A stretch of 64,000 bases of DNA, from contig NZ_CP053707.1 in the NCBI RefSeq assembly GCF_013201035.1, positions 2,046,001-2,110,000 of the forward strand, written 5' to 3'. The stretch's first letter is position 1. Each line of letters begins with the position of its first letter. The DNA is from Arthrobacter sp. NEB 688 (GTDB lineage: Bacteria; Actinomycetota; Actinomycetes; Actinomycetales; Dermatophilaceae). Of this stretch, positions 31,303 to 38,828 are shown piece after piece. The notes beneath the pieces were generated by a model, which saw nothing but the letters and a program-made list of their open reading frames with translations, had not been told where the DNA came from and searched no databases. A program made the position numbers and the translations under genes.

Positions 31303-32850
31303 ATGAGCGAGCACACCCCCGCAGCCCCGCCGGCCGGCGACCTCCCCGGTCCCGTCCGCCTCCGCGTCGCCCCGTCCCCGACGGGCGACCCGCACGTCGG
31401 CACGGCGTACATGTCCCTCTTCAACCTCGCGTTCGCGCGCCAGCAGGGCGGTCGCTTCCTCCTGCGCATCGAGGACACCGACCGGGCGCGCTTCCGCGAG
31501 GACTCCGAGCAGCAGGTCTTCGACACGCTGCGCTGGCTCGGCCTCACGTGGGACGAGGGCCCGGACATCGGCGGCCCGTGCGCGCCCTACCGCCAGAGCG
31601 AGCGCCTGACGACCTACCGCCCCTACGTCGACCGGCTGCTCGCCGACGGCCACGCCTACCTGTGCTGGTGCTCGACCGAGCGCCTCGCCGCGATGCGCGA
31701 GGAGCAGCAGCGCCTCAAGCAGCCGACCGGCTACGACCGCCTCTGCGTCGGCAAGTCGGAGGAGGAGCGGCGCGCGCTGCCGGGCTTCTCCGAGACCCCG
31801 GTCGTGCGCCTCCTCGTCCCCGACGACGTCGAGCTCGAGTTCGACGACCTCATCCGCGGCCGGATGACCGCGCCGCGCCCGGACGACCAGGTCATCCTCA
31901 AGGCCGACGGCTACCCGACCTACCACCTCGCCGTCGTCGTCGACGACCACGAGATGGGCATCACCCACGTCGTGCGCGGCGAGGAGTGGGTCAGCTCGAC
32001 CCCGAAGCACGTCCTGCTCTACCGCCGCCTCGGCCTCGAGCCGCCGCGCTTCGCGCACATGCCGCTGCTGCGCAACGAGAACAAGAGCAAGATCTCCAAG
32101 CGCAAGAACCCCGAGGCGCGCCTCACGTGGTTCCAGGAGGAGGGCTACCTGCCCGAGGCGCTCGTCAACTTCCTCGGGCTGCTGGCCTACCCGCCGGCGC
32201 AGGACGCCGAGGGCAACGACGTCGAGGTCTTCACCTTCGAGCAGTTCGCGCAGCGCTTCGACTGGTCGCTCGTCAACCCGGTCGGCCCGATCTTCGACCT
32301 CAAGAAGCTCGACTGGCTCAACGGCGTGCACATCCGCGGGCTCGCGCTCGGCGAGTTCGCCTCGCGCCTCCTGCCGTACCTGACCCGCGACGGGGTGCTC
32401 GGCGAGAACCCCTCGCTCGGTGAGCTCGCGCGCCTCGAGCAGGTGGCCGAGCTGATCCAGACGCGCATCGCGCACCTCACCGAGGCGACCGGGCTCGTCG
32501 CGCCCTTCTACGTCGCGGACGACGCCGTCGAGATCGCCGACGACGCCCGCGCGCAGCTCAAGGAGGACGCCGCCGCGACGCTCGACGCCGCCTCGGCCGC
32601 CCTCGCGGAGCTGCCGGCCGAGCACCACGGCGTCCTCGGGTCGGAGCCGACGTGGCGGGCGGAGTCCATCGAGGCCGCCCTGCGCGCCGCGCTCGTCGAG
32701 GGCCTGGGGCTCAAGCCGAAGTTCGCCTTCGGCCCGCTGCGCACGGCGGTGTCGGGGCAGCGGGTCAGCCCGCCCCTGTTCGAGTCGATGGAGATCCTCG
32801 GCAAGGACTCGACGCTGGCCCGCCTCGCGGCGCTGCGCGCGACGCTGTGA
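31303..32850 (+). CDS. gltX: Glutamyl-tRNA synthetase
   Basis: A 515-residue class I synthetase that charges tRNA-Glu (and, in bacteria with GatCAB, tRNA-Gln) with glutamate. The HIGH-type motif is APSPTGDPHVGTAYMSLFNL with HVGT at residues 31-34; the KMSKS-type motif is KSKISKRKN around residue 263. The catalytic core RFLLRIEDTDRARFREDSE is standard, and the C-terminal helical anticodon-binding domain is complete. TACGCT lies nine bases before the ATG (leaderless). The HAD gene overlaps its stop codon by GTGA. tRNA-Gln and tRNA-Glu genes lie about 0.8-1 kb downstream, so enzyme and substrate tRNAs are neighbours. Confidence 0.96.
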   Translation: MSEHTPAAPPAGDLPGPVRLRVAPSPTGDPHVGTAYMSLFNLAFARQQGGRFLLRIEDTDRARFREDSEQQVFDTLRWLGLTWDEGPDIGGPCAPYRQSERLTTYRPYVDRLLADGHAYLCWCSTERLAAMREEQQRLKQPTGYDRLCVGKSEEERRALPGFSETPVVRLLVPDDVELEFDDLIRGRMTAPRPDDQVILKADGYPTYHLAVVVDDHEMGITHVVRGEEWVSSTPKHVLLYRRLGLEPPRFAHMPLLRNENKSKISKRKNPEARLTWFQEEGYLPEALVNFLGLLAYPPAQDAEGNDVEVFTFEQFAQRFDWSLVNPVGPIFDLKKLDWLNGVHIRGLALGEFASRLLPYLTRDGVLGENPSLGELARLEQVAELIQTRIAHLTEATGLVAPFYVADDAVEIADDARAQLKEDAAATLDAASAALAELPAEHHGVLGSEPTWRAESIEAALRAALVEGLGLKPKFAFGPLRTAVSGQRVSPPLFESMEILGKDSTLARLAALRATL

Positions 32851-33587
32851 GCGCCGCGTGGGACGGCCTCGGCGTCGAGGCCGTCCTCCTCGACGCCGAC
32901 GACACCCTCTACGACACCCGCTCGGCGATGCACCGCGCGGGCGCCGAGGCCGCCACGCGCCTGTGGCCGGACGCCGACCCCGAGCGGCTGGCCGCCGCCG
33001 GCGTGCGCTTCCGGGACGACTCGGAGGGGCACTTCGCCGCCTACACCCGCGGCGAGACCGACTTCGCGCAGATGCGCCGGGCCCGACTCGGTGAGCTCGC
33101 GGCCTGGCTCGGGCAGCCGGACGGCGAGTGGTCGGCGCCCTTCGACGCCGCCTACGAGCCGGCCTTCCTCGACGCGCTCGAGGCCTTCGACGACGCCCGT
33201 CCGGCGGTCGAGGCGCTGCGGGCGCAGGGGGTGCTCGTCGGTGTCCTCACGAACTCGGCGGGCGACTACACGCGCTCCAAGCTCGGGGCGGCGGGCCTGG
33301 ACGACCTGTTCGACGTCGTGTGCAGCCGCGACACCCTCGGGTTCGGCAAGCCGGACCCGCGCGCCTTCCACGAGGCCGCCCGCCGGCTCGGGGCCGACCC
33401 GTCCCGCACCGGCTACGTCGGCGACGAGCTGACCACCGACCCGCTCGGTGCGGTCGGCGCCGGGATGCCCGCCGCCTGGCTCGTCCGCGACGGCGAGCCG
33501 GGGGAGCGGGAGCTGCGGATGGTCGCGCAGCACGGTGTGCCGGTGGTGCGTTCGCTCGCCGAGATCGCCGGTCTGCGGGGGTCCTGA
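32847..33587 (+). CDS. HAD-superfamily phosphatase
   Basis: A 246-residue haloacid dehalogenase-like hydrolase. Motif I is LLDADDTLYDT with the nucleophile Asp near residue 15. Motif II is GVLTNSAGDY (Asn/Ser), motif III a Lys in SRDTLGFGKPDPRAF, and motif IV YVGDELTTDPLGAVGAGM. A helical cap sits between motifs I and II (subclass C1), as in phosphoglycolate phosphatase-type and YjjG-like enzymes. Substrate unknown. GTG 32847 overlaps the gltX stop codon (GTGA), indicating coupling with gltX. Transcription probably ends before the tRNA genes. Confidence 0.85.
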   Translation: MSAAWDGLGVEAVLLDADDTLYDTRSAMHRAGAEAATRLWPDADPERLAAAGVRFRDDSEGHFAAYTRGETDFAQMRRARLGELAAWLGQPDGEWSAPFDAAYEPAFLDALEAFDDARPAVEALRAQGVLVGVLTNSAGDYTRSKLGAAGLDDLFDVVCSRDTLGFGKPDPRAFHEAARRLGADPSRTGYVGDELTTDPLGAVGAGMPAAWLVRDGEPGERELRMVAQHGVPVVRSLAEIAGLRGS

Positions 33588-33596
33588 CCCCCGCGA

Positions 33597-33626
33597 TTTG
33601 GGTCGGGGGAGGTGGGCCGGTAACAT
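33597..33626 (+). promoter_or_regulatory. Predicted promoter of tRNA-Gln
   Basis: TTTGGG (33597-33602) and TAACAT (33621-33626) with an 18-bp spacer form a fair sigma-70-type promoter. It would give a 5-prime leader of about 50 bases before the tRNA. A second TATACC at 33676-33681 is too close to the tRNA to be used. Confidence 0.4.
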
Positions 33627-33684
33627 CCTCTCTCGGTTCGCCGCACGGTCGGCCCGCTCGCGGGAGGTCGGACGGTATACCCCA

Positions 33685-33759
33685 TGGGGTATGGTGTAAT
33701 TGGCAACACTGGTGATTCTGGTTCATCCGTTCTAGGTTCGAGTCCTGGTACCCCAGCCA
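33685..33759 (+). tRNA. tRNA-Gln (anticodon CTG), CCA encoded
   Basis: The acceptor stem TGGGGTA (33685-33691) pairs with TACCCCA (33749-33755), then G73 and an encoded CCA (33757-33759). The anticodon arm GGTGA-TTCTGGT-TCATC gives anticodon CTG. The T arm CTAGG-TTCGAGT-CCTGG is normal. The immediately preceding TACCCCA in the leader repeats the 3-prime acceptor strand, so ATACCCCATGGGGTAT (33677-33692) is a perfect palindrome. Confidence 0.96.
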
Positions 33760-33760
33760 G

Positions 33761-33786
33761 TCGCCCCCGGCTTCGGCCGGAGGCGA
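33761..33786 (+). terminator. TTCG-loop hairpin after tRNA-Gln
   Basis: TCGCCCCCGGC (33761-33771), loop TTCG, and GCCGGAGGCGA (33776-33786) pair at ten of eleven positions, followed by TTTC. A stable UUCG tetraloop right after the CCA end fits a tRNA terminator. Confidence 0.6.
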
Positions 33787-33817
33787 TTTCGGAGAAAGCC
33801 CTGCTGTTCGGTAAGGT
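33787..33817 (+). promoter_or_regulatory. Predicted promoter of tRNA-Glu
   Basis: TTTCGG (33787-33792) and TAAGGT (33812-33817) are spaced by 19 bases. Transcription would start about 40 bases before the tRNA. The -35 overlaps the tail of the preceding terminator, so the two tRNAs seem to be separate units. Confidence 0.4.
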
Positions 33818-33864
33818 TTCTCCTCGTTGCCCGGACCGCCTCACGGCGGGACGGACGACTCCGA

Positions 33865-33937
33865 GGCCCCGTTGTGTAGTGGCCTAGCACGCCGCCCTCT
33901 CAAGGCGGTAGCGCGGGTTCGAATCCCGTCGGGGCTA
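33865..33937 (+). tRNA. tRNA-Glu (anticodon CTC)
   Basis: The acceptor stem GGCCCCG (33865-33871) pairs with CGGGGCT (33930-33936), with one G-T pair, then discriminator A33937. The anticodon arm CCGCC-CTCTCAA-GGCGG gives CTC. The T arm GCGGG-TTCGAAT-CCCGT is standard. No CCA is encoded (ACCT follows), unlike the neighbouring tRNA-Gln. Confidence 0.95.
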
Positions 33938-33944
33938 CCTCGAG

Positions 33945-33977
33945 CGAAGGCCCGGTCCATCACGGACCGGGCCTTCG
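33945..33977 (+). terminator. Terminator after tRNA-Glu
   Basis: CGAAGGCCCGGTCC (33945-33958) and GGACCGGGCCTTCG (33964-33977) form a perfect 14-bp stem with a 5-base loop. TCGTCGTGT follows. It also separates the tRNA from the convergent merR gene. Confidence 0.75.
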
Positions 33978-33999
33978 TCGTGTAGCCGGGGGAGGGGGC

Positions 34000-34626
34000 T
34001 CAGGGTCCCTCCGGCGTGGCCTCGCGCTGGCGCCGGCTGCTCACGGCCTCCTGGGCCAGGCGCCGCAGCGCGACGAGCACCGGGTCGCCGAGGACGGTCC
34101 CCACGACGACGATGCGCATCGCCTCGGCCGGGCCGCGCGCGGCGAGCGCGAGGTCGACGTCGGCCTCCGCGACGAGCGCCATCCCCTCCGCGTACCGCCG
34201 TAGGGTGCCGGCGTCGAGCGGCACGCCGGCCGCTCGGGCCGCCGCCACCGCGTCGCTGAGGGCGCCGAGGGCCGGCGCCCCCGACCAGGCGCACCAGCCG
34301 AGCTCCTCGAGCAGGGCGGTGACCTCGGGGTCGACCGCCTCGCGCGGCGCAGGGGTCGGGATGACGGCCGCGGCGGCCCCGAGCAGGTCGTGGCGCGACG
34401 GGGGAGGGGAGGTCAGGGCGACGACGATGTCGCGCACCCCGCTGAGCGCGACGCCCCCGTGCTCGACGAGCGCCCGGACCAGGCGCACCCGCTCGACGTG
34501 CTCGTCGTCGTAGTCGGCGGAGGTGCGGCTCGTCGCGCGGCCCGGCTGCAGGACCCCCTCGCGCAGGTAGAACTTCAGCGTGTGCACCGGGACGCCGGTC
34601 GCCTCCGCCAGCTCGGAGATGCGCAC
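34000..34626 (-). CDS. MerR-family transcriptional regulator
   Basis: A 208-residue regulator starting at GTG: RISELAEATGVPVHTLKFYL, then REGVLQPGRATSRTSADYDD, the typical MerR winged helix (residues 1-70) with the Y-Y-like tyrosine replaced by K-F-Y. A long dimerisation helix and a C-terminal domain of unknown ligand follow. Longer upstream reading would include the operator region and is rejected. It is divergent from the DUF4188 gene across 87 bases that contain two mirror-image copies of a 16-bp motif, so it very likely controls that gene and itself. Confidence 0.85.
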   Translation of the reverse strand: MRISELAEATGVPVHTLKFYLREGVLQPGRATSRTSADYDDEHVERVRLVRALVEHGGVALSGVRDIVVALTSPPPSRHDLLGAAAAVIPTPAPREAVDPEVTALLEELGWCAWSGAPALGALSDAVAAARAAGVPLDAGTLRRYAEGMALVAEADVDLALAARGPAEAMRIVVVGTVLGDPVLVALRRLAQEAVSSRRQREATPEGP

Positions 34627-34650
34627 TCCTGCTCCCTTCCTCTTGACACC

Positions 34651-34698
34651 GGATAGTGCCACTGTCCACCATGGTGCCACCAGACAGTCGCACTATCC
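34651..34698. promoter_or_regulatory. Mirror-image operators between merR and DUF4188 gene
   Basis: GGATAGTGCCACTGTC (34651-34666) and GACAGTCGCACTATCC (34683-34698) are inverted copies identical at 15 of 16 positions, 16 bases apart. Each copy is itself an imperfect palindrome (GATAGTG-C-CACTGTC), as expected for a MerR dimer site. Each half faces one of the two divergent genes and includes a TATCC box near the start of the transcript. Confidence 0.6.
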
Positions 34699-34713
34699 AG
34701 TCAAGGAGCCCCC

Positions 34714-35211
34714 ATGGACCGCGTGACCCACGCCTACGACGGCCCCCTCACCGTCTTCCTCATCGGCCTGCGCGTCCACCGCCCGTGGCGGGTCGGCATC
34801 GTGCGCCAGGCAGCGAGCGCGATGCCCCGGATGATCGTCGAGCTGGAGCGCAACAAGGCCGCGGCCGAGGCCGGCGAGGCGGAGTCGCTCGGCTACCTCG
34901 GGAGCCGCTCGACCGTGCACCTCATGGCGACGACGATGGTCCAGTGGTGGCGCAGCACCGAGGAGCTCTACGCGTACGCCAACGCGGCCGACCACCTCCA
35001 CCGCCCGGCGTGGACGGAGTTCTACGCGGTCGCGAAGAAGGACCCGGCCGCCGTCACCATCTGGCACGAGACCTACGAGGTGCAGCCGCACGGCGCCGAG
35101 AGCGTCTACGCCGGCCCGAAGCCGTTCGGCCTGGCGAAGGTGGCCGGCGTGCTGCCGGTCGGGCGTCGTGGGCAGACCGCACGCCAGCGGCTGGGCGGCA
35201 CGTTGACCTGA
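34714..35211 (+). CDS. DUF4188-like (monooxygenase-type) protein
   Basis: A 165-residue soluble protein (VFLIGLRVHRPWRVGIVRQA, MVQWWRSTEELYAYANAADH, TIWHETYEVQPHGAESVYAG). These stretches match what I know of DUF4188 proteins, small proteins often annotated as monooxygenase family and frequently paired with a MerR or TetR regulator. The HxP...W..F and H-E-T-Y motifs may form a heme or substrate pocket, related to phenylacetaldoxime dehydratase folds. AAGGAG lies seven bases before the ATG. The divergent merR gene and the mirror operators indicate inducible expression. Reaction unknown. Confidence 0.72.
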   Translation: MDRVTHAYDGPLTVFLIGLRVHRPWRVGIVRQAASAMPRMIVELERNKAAAEAGEAESLGYLGSRSTVHLMATTMVQWWRSTEELYAYANAADHLHRPAWTEFYAVAKKDPAAVTIWHETYEVQPHGAESVYAGPKPFGLAKVAGVLPVGRRGQTARQRLGGTLT

Positions 35212-35230
35212 CGGCTCCTGACCTGACGGC

Positions 35231-35569
35231 TCAGGCCACCGCCACCCGGGCGCTCGCGGCCAGCGCGCAGACGCGCGCGTCGAGCCGGGCGTCCCCGGTC
35301 GCGGCGTGCACCAGCCAGGCGGTGCGCAGGTCCTCGAGCGTCGGCCAGCGGTTCTCCCAGGTCACGAGGCGCTCGGCGAGCAGGTCGAACACGTCGTCGC
35401 AGAGGGTCGGCGCGAAGACGATGACGGGCGTGCGGGCCCGGGTGAGCGCGGCCGCCCGCCTTGCCGCCACGACCCCGCCCCCGACGACGAGCGCCGGGCG
35501 GTCCGGGCGCGGGAAGGCGAGCAGCCGGGTGCGGTCACGGGCGATGCGCGAGGCGGCGGTCGGGGTCAC
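35231..35569 (-). CDS. Short siroheme-synthase N-domain-like (precorrin-2 dehydrogenase-like) protein
   Basis: A 112-residue protein starting at GTG. It has a Rossmann-type motif PALVVGGGVVAARRAAALTR (residues 25-44), then TPVIVFAPTLCDDVFDLLAE, WENRWPTLEDLRTAWLVHAA and TGDARLDARVCALAASARVA. This follows the first half of CysG/Met8-type precorrin-2 dehydrogenase, but the protein is about half the usual 200 residues and stops right after the NAD domain, lacking the dimerisation and ferrochelatase parts. It may be a truncated remnant or a small stand-alone NAD-binding protein. It lies between the DUF4188 gene (convergent) and ndgR. Confidence 0.55.
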   Translation of the reverse strand: MTPTAASRIARDRTRLLAFPRPDRPALVVGGGVVAARRAAALTRARTPVIVFAPTLCDDVFDLLAERLVTWENRWPTLEDLRTAWLVHAATGDARLDARVCALAASARVAVA

Positions 35570-35670
35570 GGGCGCTCCTCCTGCTGGGCGGGTGCGCCCC
35601 AGCCTCGCCCGCGGATGTTGCCCCGGCGCGCGCCGCGTGTGACATCCGTGTTGCGTCGGGCCACCCGCGC

Positions 35671-36414
35671 TCAGGCGTTGTTCTGGACGTCCTGCTGCGC
35701 CGCGTGCCGCGCGAGGACCTCGCTCAGCTTGTTGGCGCCGGCCATGACGGTGGCCGCGTGCAGCCGCCCGGGCTGGCGCGAGAGCCGCTCGATGGGGCCG
35801 GAGATCGAGACGGCGGCGATGACCCGGCCGGAGGGGGAGCGGACCGGCGCCGAGACCGATGCGACGCCCGGCTCGCGCTCGCCGACGCTCTGCGCCCACC
35901 CACGCCGGCGCACGCCCGAGAGCGCCGTCGCCGTGAAGGCCGCGCCCTGGAGGCCGCGGTGCAGCCGGTCCGGCTCCTCCCACGCGAGGAGGATCTGCGC
36001 GGCCGAGCCGGCGCGCATCGAGAGCGTCGCGCCGATCGGGATGGAGTCGCGCAGGCCGACGGGCCGCTCGGCCGCCGAGACGCAGACGCGGTACTCGCCC
36101 TGGCGGCGGAAGAGCTGGGCCGACTCGTTCGTGTGGTCGCGCAGCGCGCCGAGGACCGGGCCGGCCGCCGCGAGCAGGCGGTCCTCGCCGGCGGCGGCCG
36201 CGAGCTCGCCGAGGCGCGGGCCGAGCACGAAGCGCCCCTGGAGGTCGCGGGTCACGAGCCGGTGGTGCTCGAGCGCGACCGCCAGCCGGTGAGCCGTCGG
36301 TCGGGCCAGGCCGGTGGCCGTCACGAGCTGGGCGAGCGTCGACGGGCCCGCCTCGAGCGCGGACAGCACGACGGCTGCCTTGTCGAGCACTCCGACCCCA
36401 CTGCTGTTGTCCAT
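35671..36414 (-). CDS. ndgR: IclR-family regulator of leucine genes (NdgR type)
   Basis: A 247-residue IclR-family protein. The N-terminal winged helix is [20 protein letters not shown] then [20 protein letters not shown]; the C-terminal effector-binding GAF-like domain includes [20 protein letters not shown] and [14 protein letters not shown]. Position divergent to leuCD and the sequence match NdgR of Streptomyces and LtbR of Corynebacterium, which control leuCD and other amino-acid genes. The ATG at 36414 gives the usual family N-terminus; the 44 residues upstream would cover the operator. A perfect 17-bp palindrome (36429-36445) lies 15 bases upstream of its start. Confidence 0.88.
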   Translation of the reverse strand: MDNSSGVGVLDKAAVVLSALEAGPSTLAQLVTATGLARPTAHRLAVALEHHRLVTRDLQGRFVLGPRLGELAAAAGEDRLLAAAGPVLGALRDHTNESAQLFRRQGEYRVCVSAAERPVGLRDSIPIGATLSMRAGSAAQILLAWEEPDRLHRGLQGAAFTATALSGVRRRGWAQSVGEREPGVASVSAPVRSPSGRVIAAVSISGPIERLSRQPGRLHAATVMAGANKLSEVLARHAAQQDVQNNA

Positions 36415-36428
36415 GTCTTGATATTGCA

Positions 36429-36445
36429 GTCTCATTCGATGAGAC
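36429..36445. promoter_or_regulatory. Probable NdgR operator in the ndgR-leuC gap
   Basis: GTCTCAT-TCG-ATGAGAC is a perfect 7-bp dyad with a 3-base centre, in the 152-base gap between divergent ndgR and leuC. It is the only strong dyad there. Binding would affect ndgR directly (15 bases upstream of its ATG) and could reach the leuC promoter. Confidence 0.6.
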
Positions 36446-36566
36446 GCAAGTCCATCCGCGACATCCCCGTGCGAATCTCGGGACGACGGCGACGGCGCGG
36501 TGCCGCGATCGCCGCCGACGACCCCGCGGCCGACCGCCGCGGTCACGTGGACGAGAGGTGAGTGGG

Positions 36567-37979
36567 ATGGCCGGAACCCTGGCCGAGAAGGTGTGGGAGC
36601 AGCACGTCGTGCGACGGGGCGACGGGGAGCCCGACCTCCTCTACATCGACCTCCACCTCCTCCACGAGGTGACGAGCCCGCAGGCGTTCGACGGGCTGCG
36701 GCTCGCCGGCCGCCCGGTGCGCCGCCCCGACCTCACCCTCGCCACCGAGGACCACAACGTCCCGACGACGCCCGGCCCGATCACGGACCCGGTCAGCCGC
36801 ACCCAGGTCGAGACCCTGCGCCGCAACTGCGAGGAGTTCGGCGTCACGCTCTACCCGATGGGCGACGCCGAGCAGGGCATCGTCCACGTCGTCGGGCCGC
36901 AGCTGGGCCTCACCCAGCCGGGCATGACGATCGTCTGCGGCGACAGCCACACCTCGACGCACGGCGCCTTCGGGGCGCTGGCCTTCGGCATCGGCACCTC
37001 CGAGGTCGAGCACGTCCTCGCGACGCAGACCCTGCCGCTCAAGCCGTTCCGCACGATGGCCGTGACCGTCGAGGGCGAGCTCTCGCCGGGGGTCACCGCC
37101 AAGGACGTCGTCCTCGCCGTCATCGCGAAGATCGGCACCGGCGGCGGCCAGGGGTACGTCATCGAGTACCGCGGCAGCGCCATCCGCGCCCTCTCGATGG
37201 AGGCCCGGATGACCGTCTGCAACATGTCGATCGAGGCCGGCGCCCGCGCGGGGATGATCGCCCCCGACGAGACCACCTTCGAGTACGTCCGCGGGCGCGA
37301 CCACGCCCCGACCGGCGCCGACTGGGACGCCGCGGTCGAGGCCTGGCGCGAGCTGCGCAGCGACGACGACGCCGAGTTCGACGCCGAGGTCGTCCTCGAC
37401 GCCGCGAGCCTCACCCCCTTCGTCACGTGGGGCACCAACCCCGGCCAGGGCAGCCCCCTCGGCGAGGCGGTCCCGGACCCCGAGTCGATGGGCGACGACA
37501 ACGACAAGGTCGCGGCCCGCCGCGCGCTCGAGTACATGGGCCTGCAGGCCGGGACGCCGCTGCGCGAGATCCACGTCGACACCGTGTTCGTCGGGTCGTG
37601 CACCAACGGCCGGATCGAGGACCTGCGCGCCGCGGCCGAGGTCATCGAGGGCCGTCACGTGGCCGACGGGGTGCGCATGCTCGTCGTGCCCGGCTCGGCC
37701 CGCGTGCGCCTCCAGGCCGAGGCCGAAGGGCTGCACGAGGTCTTCACCGCCGCCGGCGCCGAGTGGCGCCTGCCCGGCTGCTCGATGTGCCTGGGGATGA
37801 ACCCCGACCAGCTGGCGCCGGGGGAGCGCAGCGCCTCGACCTCGAACCGCAACTTCGAGGGTCGCCAGGGCAAGGGCGGTCGCACGCACCTCGTGAGCCC
37901 GCTCGTCGCCGCCGCCACCGCCGTGCGCGGCACCCTGTCGAGCCCTGCCGACCTCGAGCCCGTGGAGGCGAACGCCTGA
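36567..37979 (+). CDS. leuC: 3-isopropylmalate dehydratase, large subunit
   Basis: A 470-residue aconitase-family protein that with LeuD isomerises 2- to 3-isopropylmalate through a [4Fe-4S] cluster. Cluster cysteines are C345 ([13 protein letters not shown]), C405 and C408 ([13 protein letters not shown]). Substrate motifs [20 protein letters not shown] and [20 protein letters not shown] are standard. The ATG at 36567 has GAGAGG eight bases upstream; the in-frame GTG at 36558 overlaps that site. leuD overlaps by one base. Control by NdgR is expected from the divergent arrangement. Confidence 0.96.
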   Translation: MAGTLAEKVWEQHVVRRGDGEPDLLYIDLHLLHEVTSPQAFDGLRLAGRPVRRPDLTLATEDHNVPTTPGPITDPVSRTQVETLRRNCEEFGVTLYPMGDAEQGIVHVVGPQLGLTQPGMTIVCGDSHTSTHGAFGALAFGIGTSEVEHVLATQTLPLKPFRTMAVTVEGELSPGVTAKDVVLAVIAKIGTGGGQGYVIEYRGSAIRALSMEARMTVCNMSIEAGARAGMIAPDETTFEYVRGRDHAPTGADWDAAVEAWRELRSDDDAEFDAEVVLDAASLTPFVTWGTNPGQGSPLGEAVPDPESMGDDNDKVAARRALEYMGLQAGTPLREIHVDTVFVGSCTNGRIEDLRAAAEVIEGRHVADGVRMLVVPGSARVRLQAEAEGLHEVFTAAGAEWRLPGCSMCLGMNPDQLAPGERSASTSNRNFEGRQGKGGRTHLVSPLVAAATAVRGTLSSPADLEPVEANA

Positions 37980-38569
37980 TGGAGAAGTTCACGACGCACA
38001 CCGGCATCGGTGTCCCGCTGCGCCGCAGCAACGTCGACACCGACCAGATCATCCCGGCGGTCTACCTCAAGCGGGTGACGCGCTCGGGCTTCGAGGACGG
38101 CCTGTTCGCCGCCTGGCGGGCCGACGAGACCTTCGTCCTCAACGACCCGACCTTCGCCGCGGGGTCGGTGCTCGTCGCCGGGCCCGACTTCGGCACCGGC
38201 TCCTCGCGGGAGCACGCGGTGTGGGCCCTCATGAACTACGGCTTCCGGGTGGTCATCTCCTCGCGCTTCGCCGACATCTTCCGCGGCAACAGCGGCAAGC
38301 AGGGCCTCCTGACGGCGCAGTGCTCCCAGGACGACGTCGAGCTGCTCTGGAAGCTCCTCGAGAACGAGCCCGGCACCTCCGTGACGGTCGACCTCGAGAC
38401 GCGCACGGTGACGGCCGGCGACCTCGTGGCCTCCTTCGAGGTCGACGAGTACACGCGCTGGCGGCTCCTCGAGGGCCTGGACGACATCAGCCTCTCGCTG
38501 CGCCACGAGGGGGACATCACGACCTTCGAGGCAATTCGTCCGTCGTGGAAGCCCAAGGTCACCGCCTGA
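37979..38569 (+). CDS. leuD: 3-isopropylmalate dehydratase, small subunit
   Basis: A 196-residue swivel-domain subunit of isopropylmalate isomerase. Family landmarks are [20 protein letters not shown] (residues 9-28), [20 protein letters not shown] near 68 and [20 protein letters not shown] near 95, which complete the active site with LeuC. Its ATG shares one base with the leuC stop codon. A strong 13-bp hairpin follows at 38611-38643 and ends the operon. Length and motifs are normal. Confidence 0.96.
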   Translation: MEKFTTHTGIGVPLRRSNVDTDQIIPAVYLKRVTRSGFEDGLFAAWRADETFVLNDPTFAAGSVLVAGPDFGTGSSREHAVWALMNYGFRVVISSRFADIFRGNSGKQGLLTAQCSQDDVELLWKLLENEPGTSVTVDLETRTVTAGDLVASFEVDEYTRWRLLEGLDDISLSLRHEGDITTFEAIRPSWKPKVTA

Positions 38570-38610
38570 CGGGTTTCGTACTCCCACAACCTTTTCCGGG
38601 CAGGAAGCAT

Positions 38611-38643
38611 CCACCGGGGCACTCCGCGCGAGTGCCCCGGTGG
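38611..38643 (+). terminator. Terminator of leuCD
   Basis: CCACCGGGGCACT (38611-38623) and AGTGCCCCGGTGG (38631-38643) form a perfect 13-bp stem with a 7-base loop, followed by TGTGTGTGG. It lies 41 bases after the leuD stop. The rest of 38570-38828 is the hupB upstream region, with a possible -10 CATACC near 38740. Confidence 0.7.
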
Positions 38644-38828
38644 TGTGTGTGGGGCTGCTGTGACGACCGGCCCGGCGCCAAACCGTCTGTCGCGCAACCA
38701 GAACACGCCGAGAGAGTGGTGGACGTGCCTCTCCGGCAGGCATACCGTCAGACCAAGGTCGGCGAGCCCCGACCCCCACGTCCCAGCGTCGAGGCGTCCG
38801 CCCGGCGCCGACCGATGGAGGATCCACC

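Noticed and set aside
33676-33681. TATACC as -10 box for tRNA-Gln
   Set aside because: Transcription would start inside the tRNA. It is part of the palindrome made with the acceptor stem; TAACAT at 33621 is better placed.
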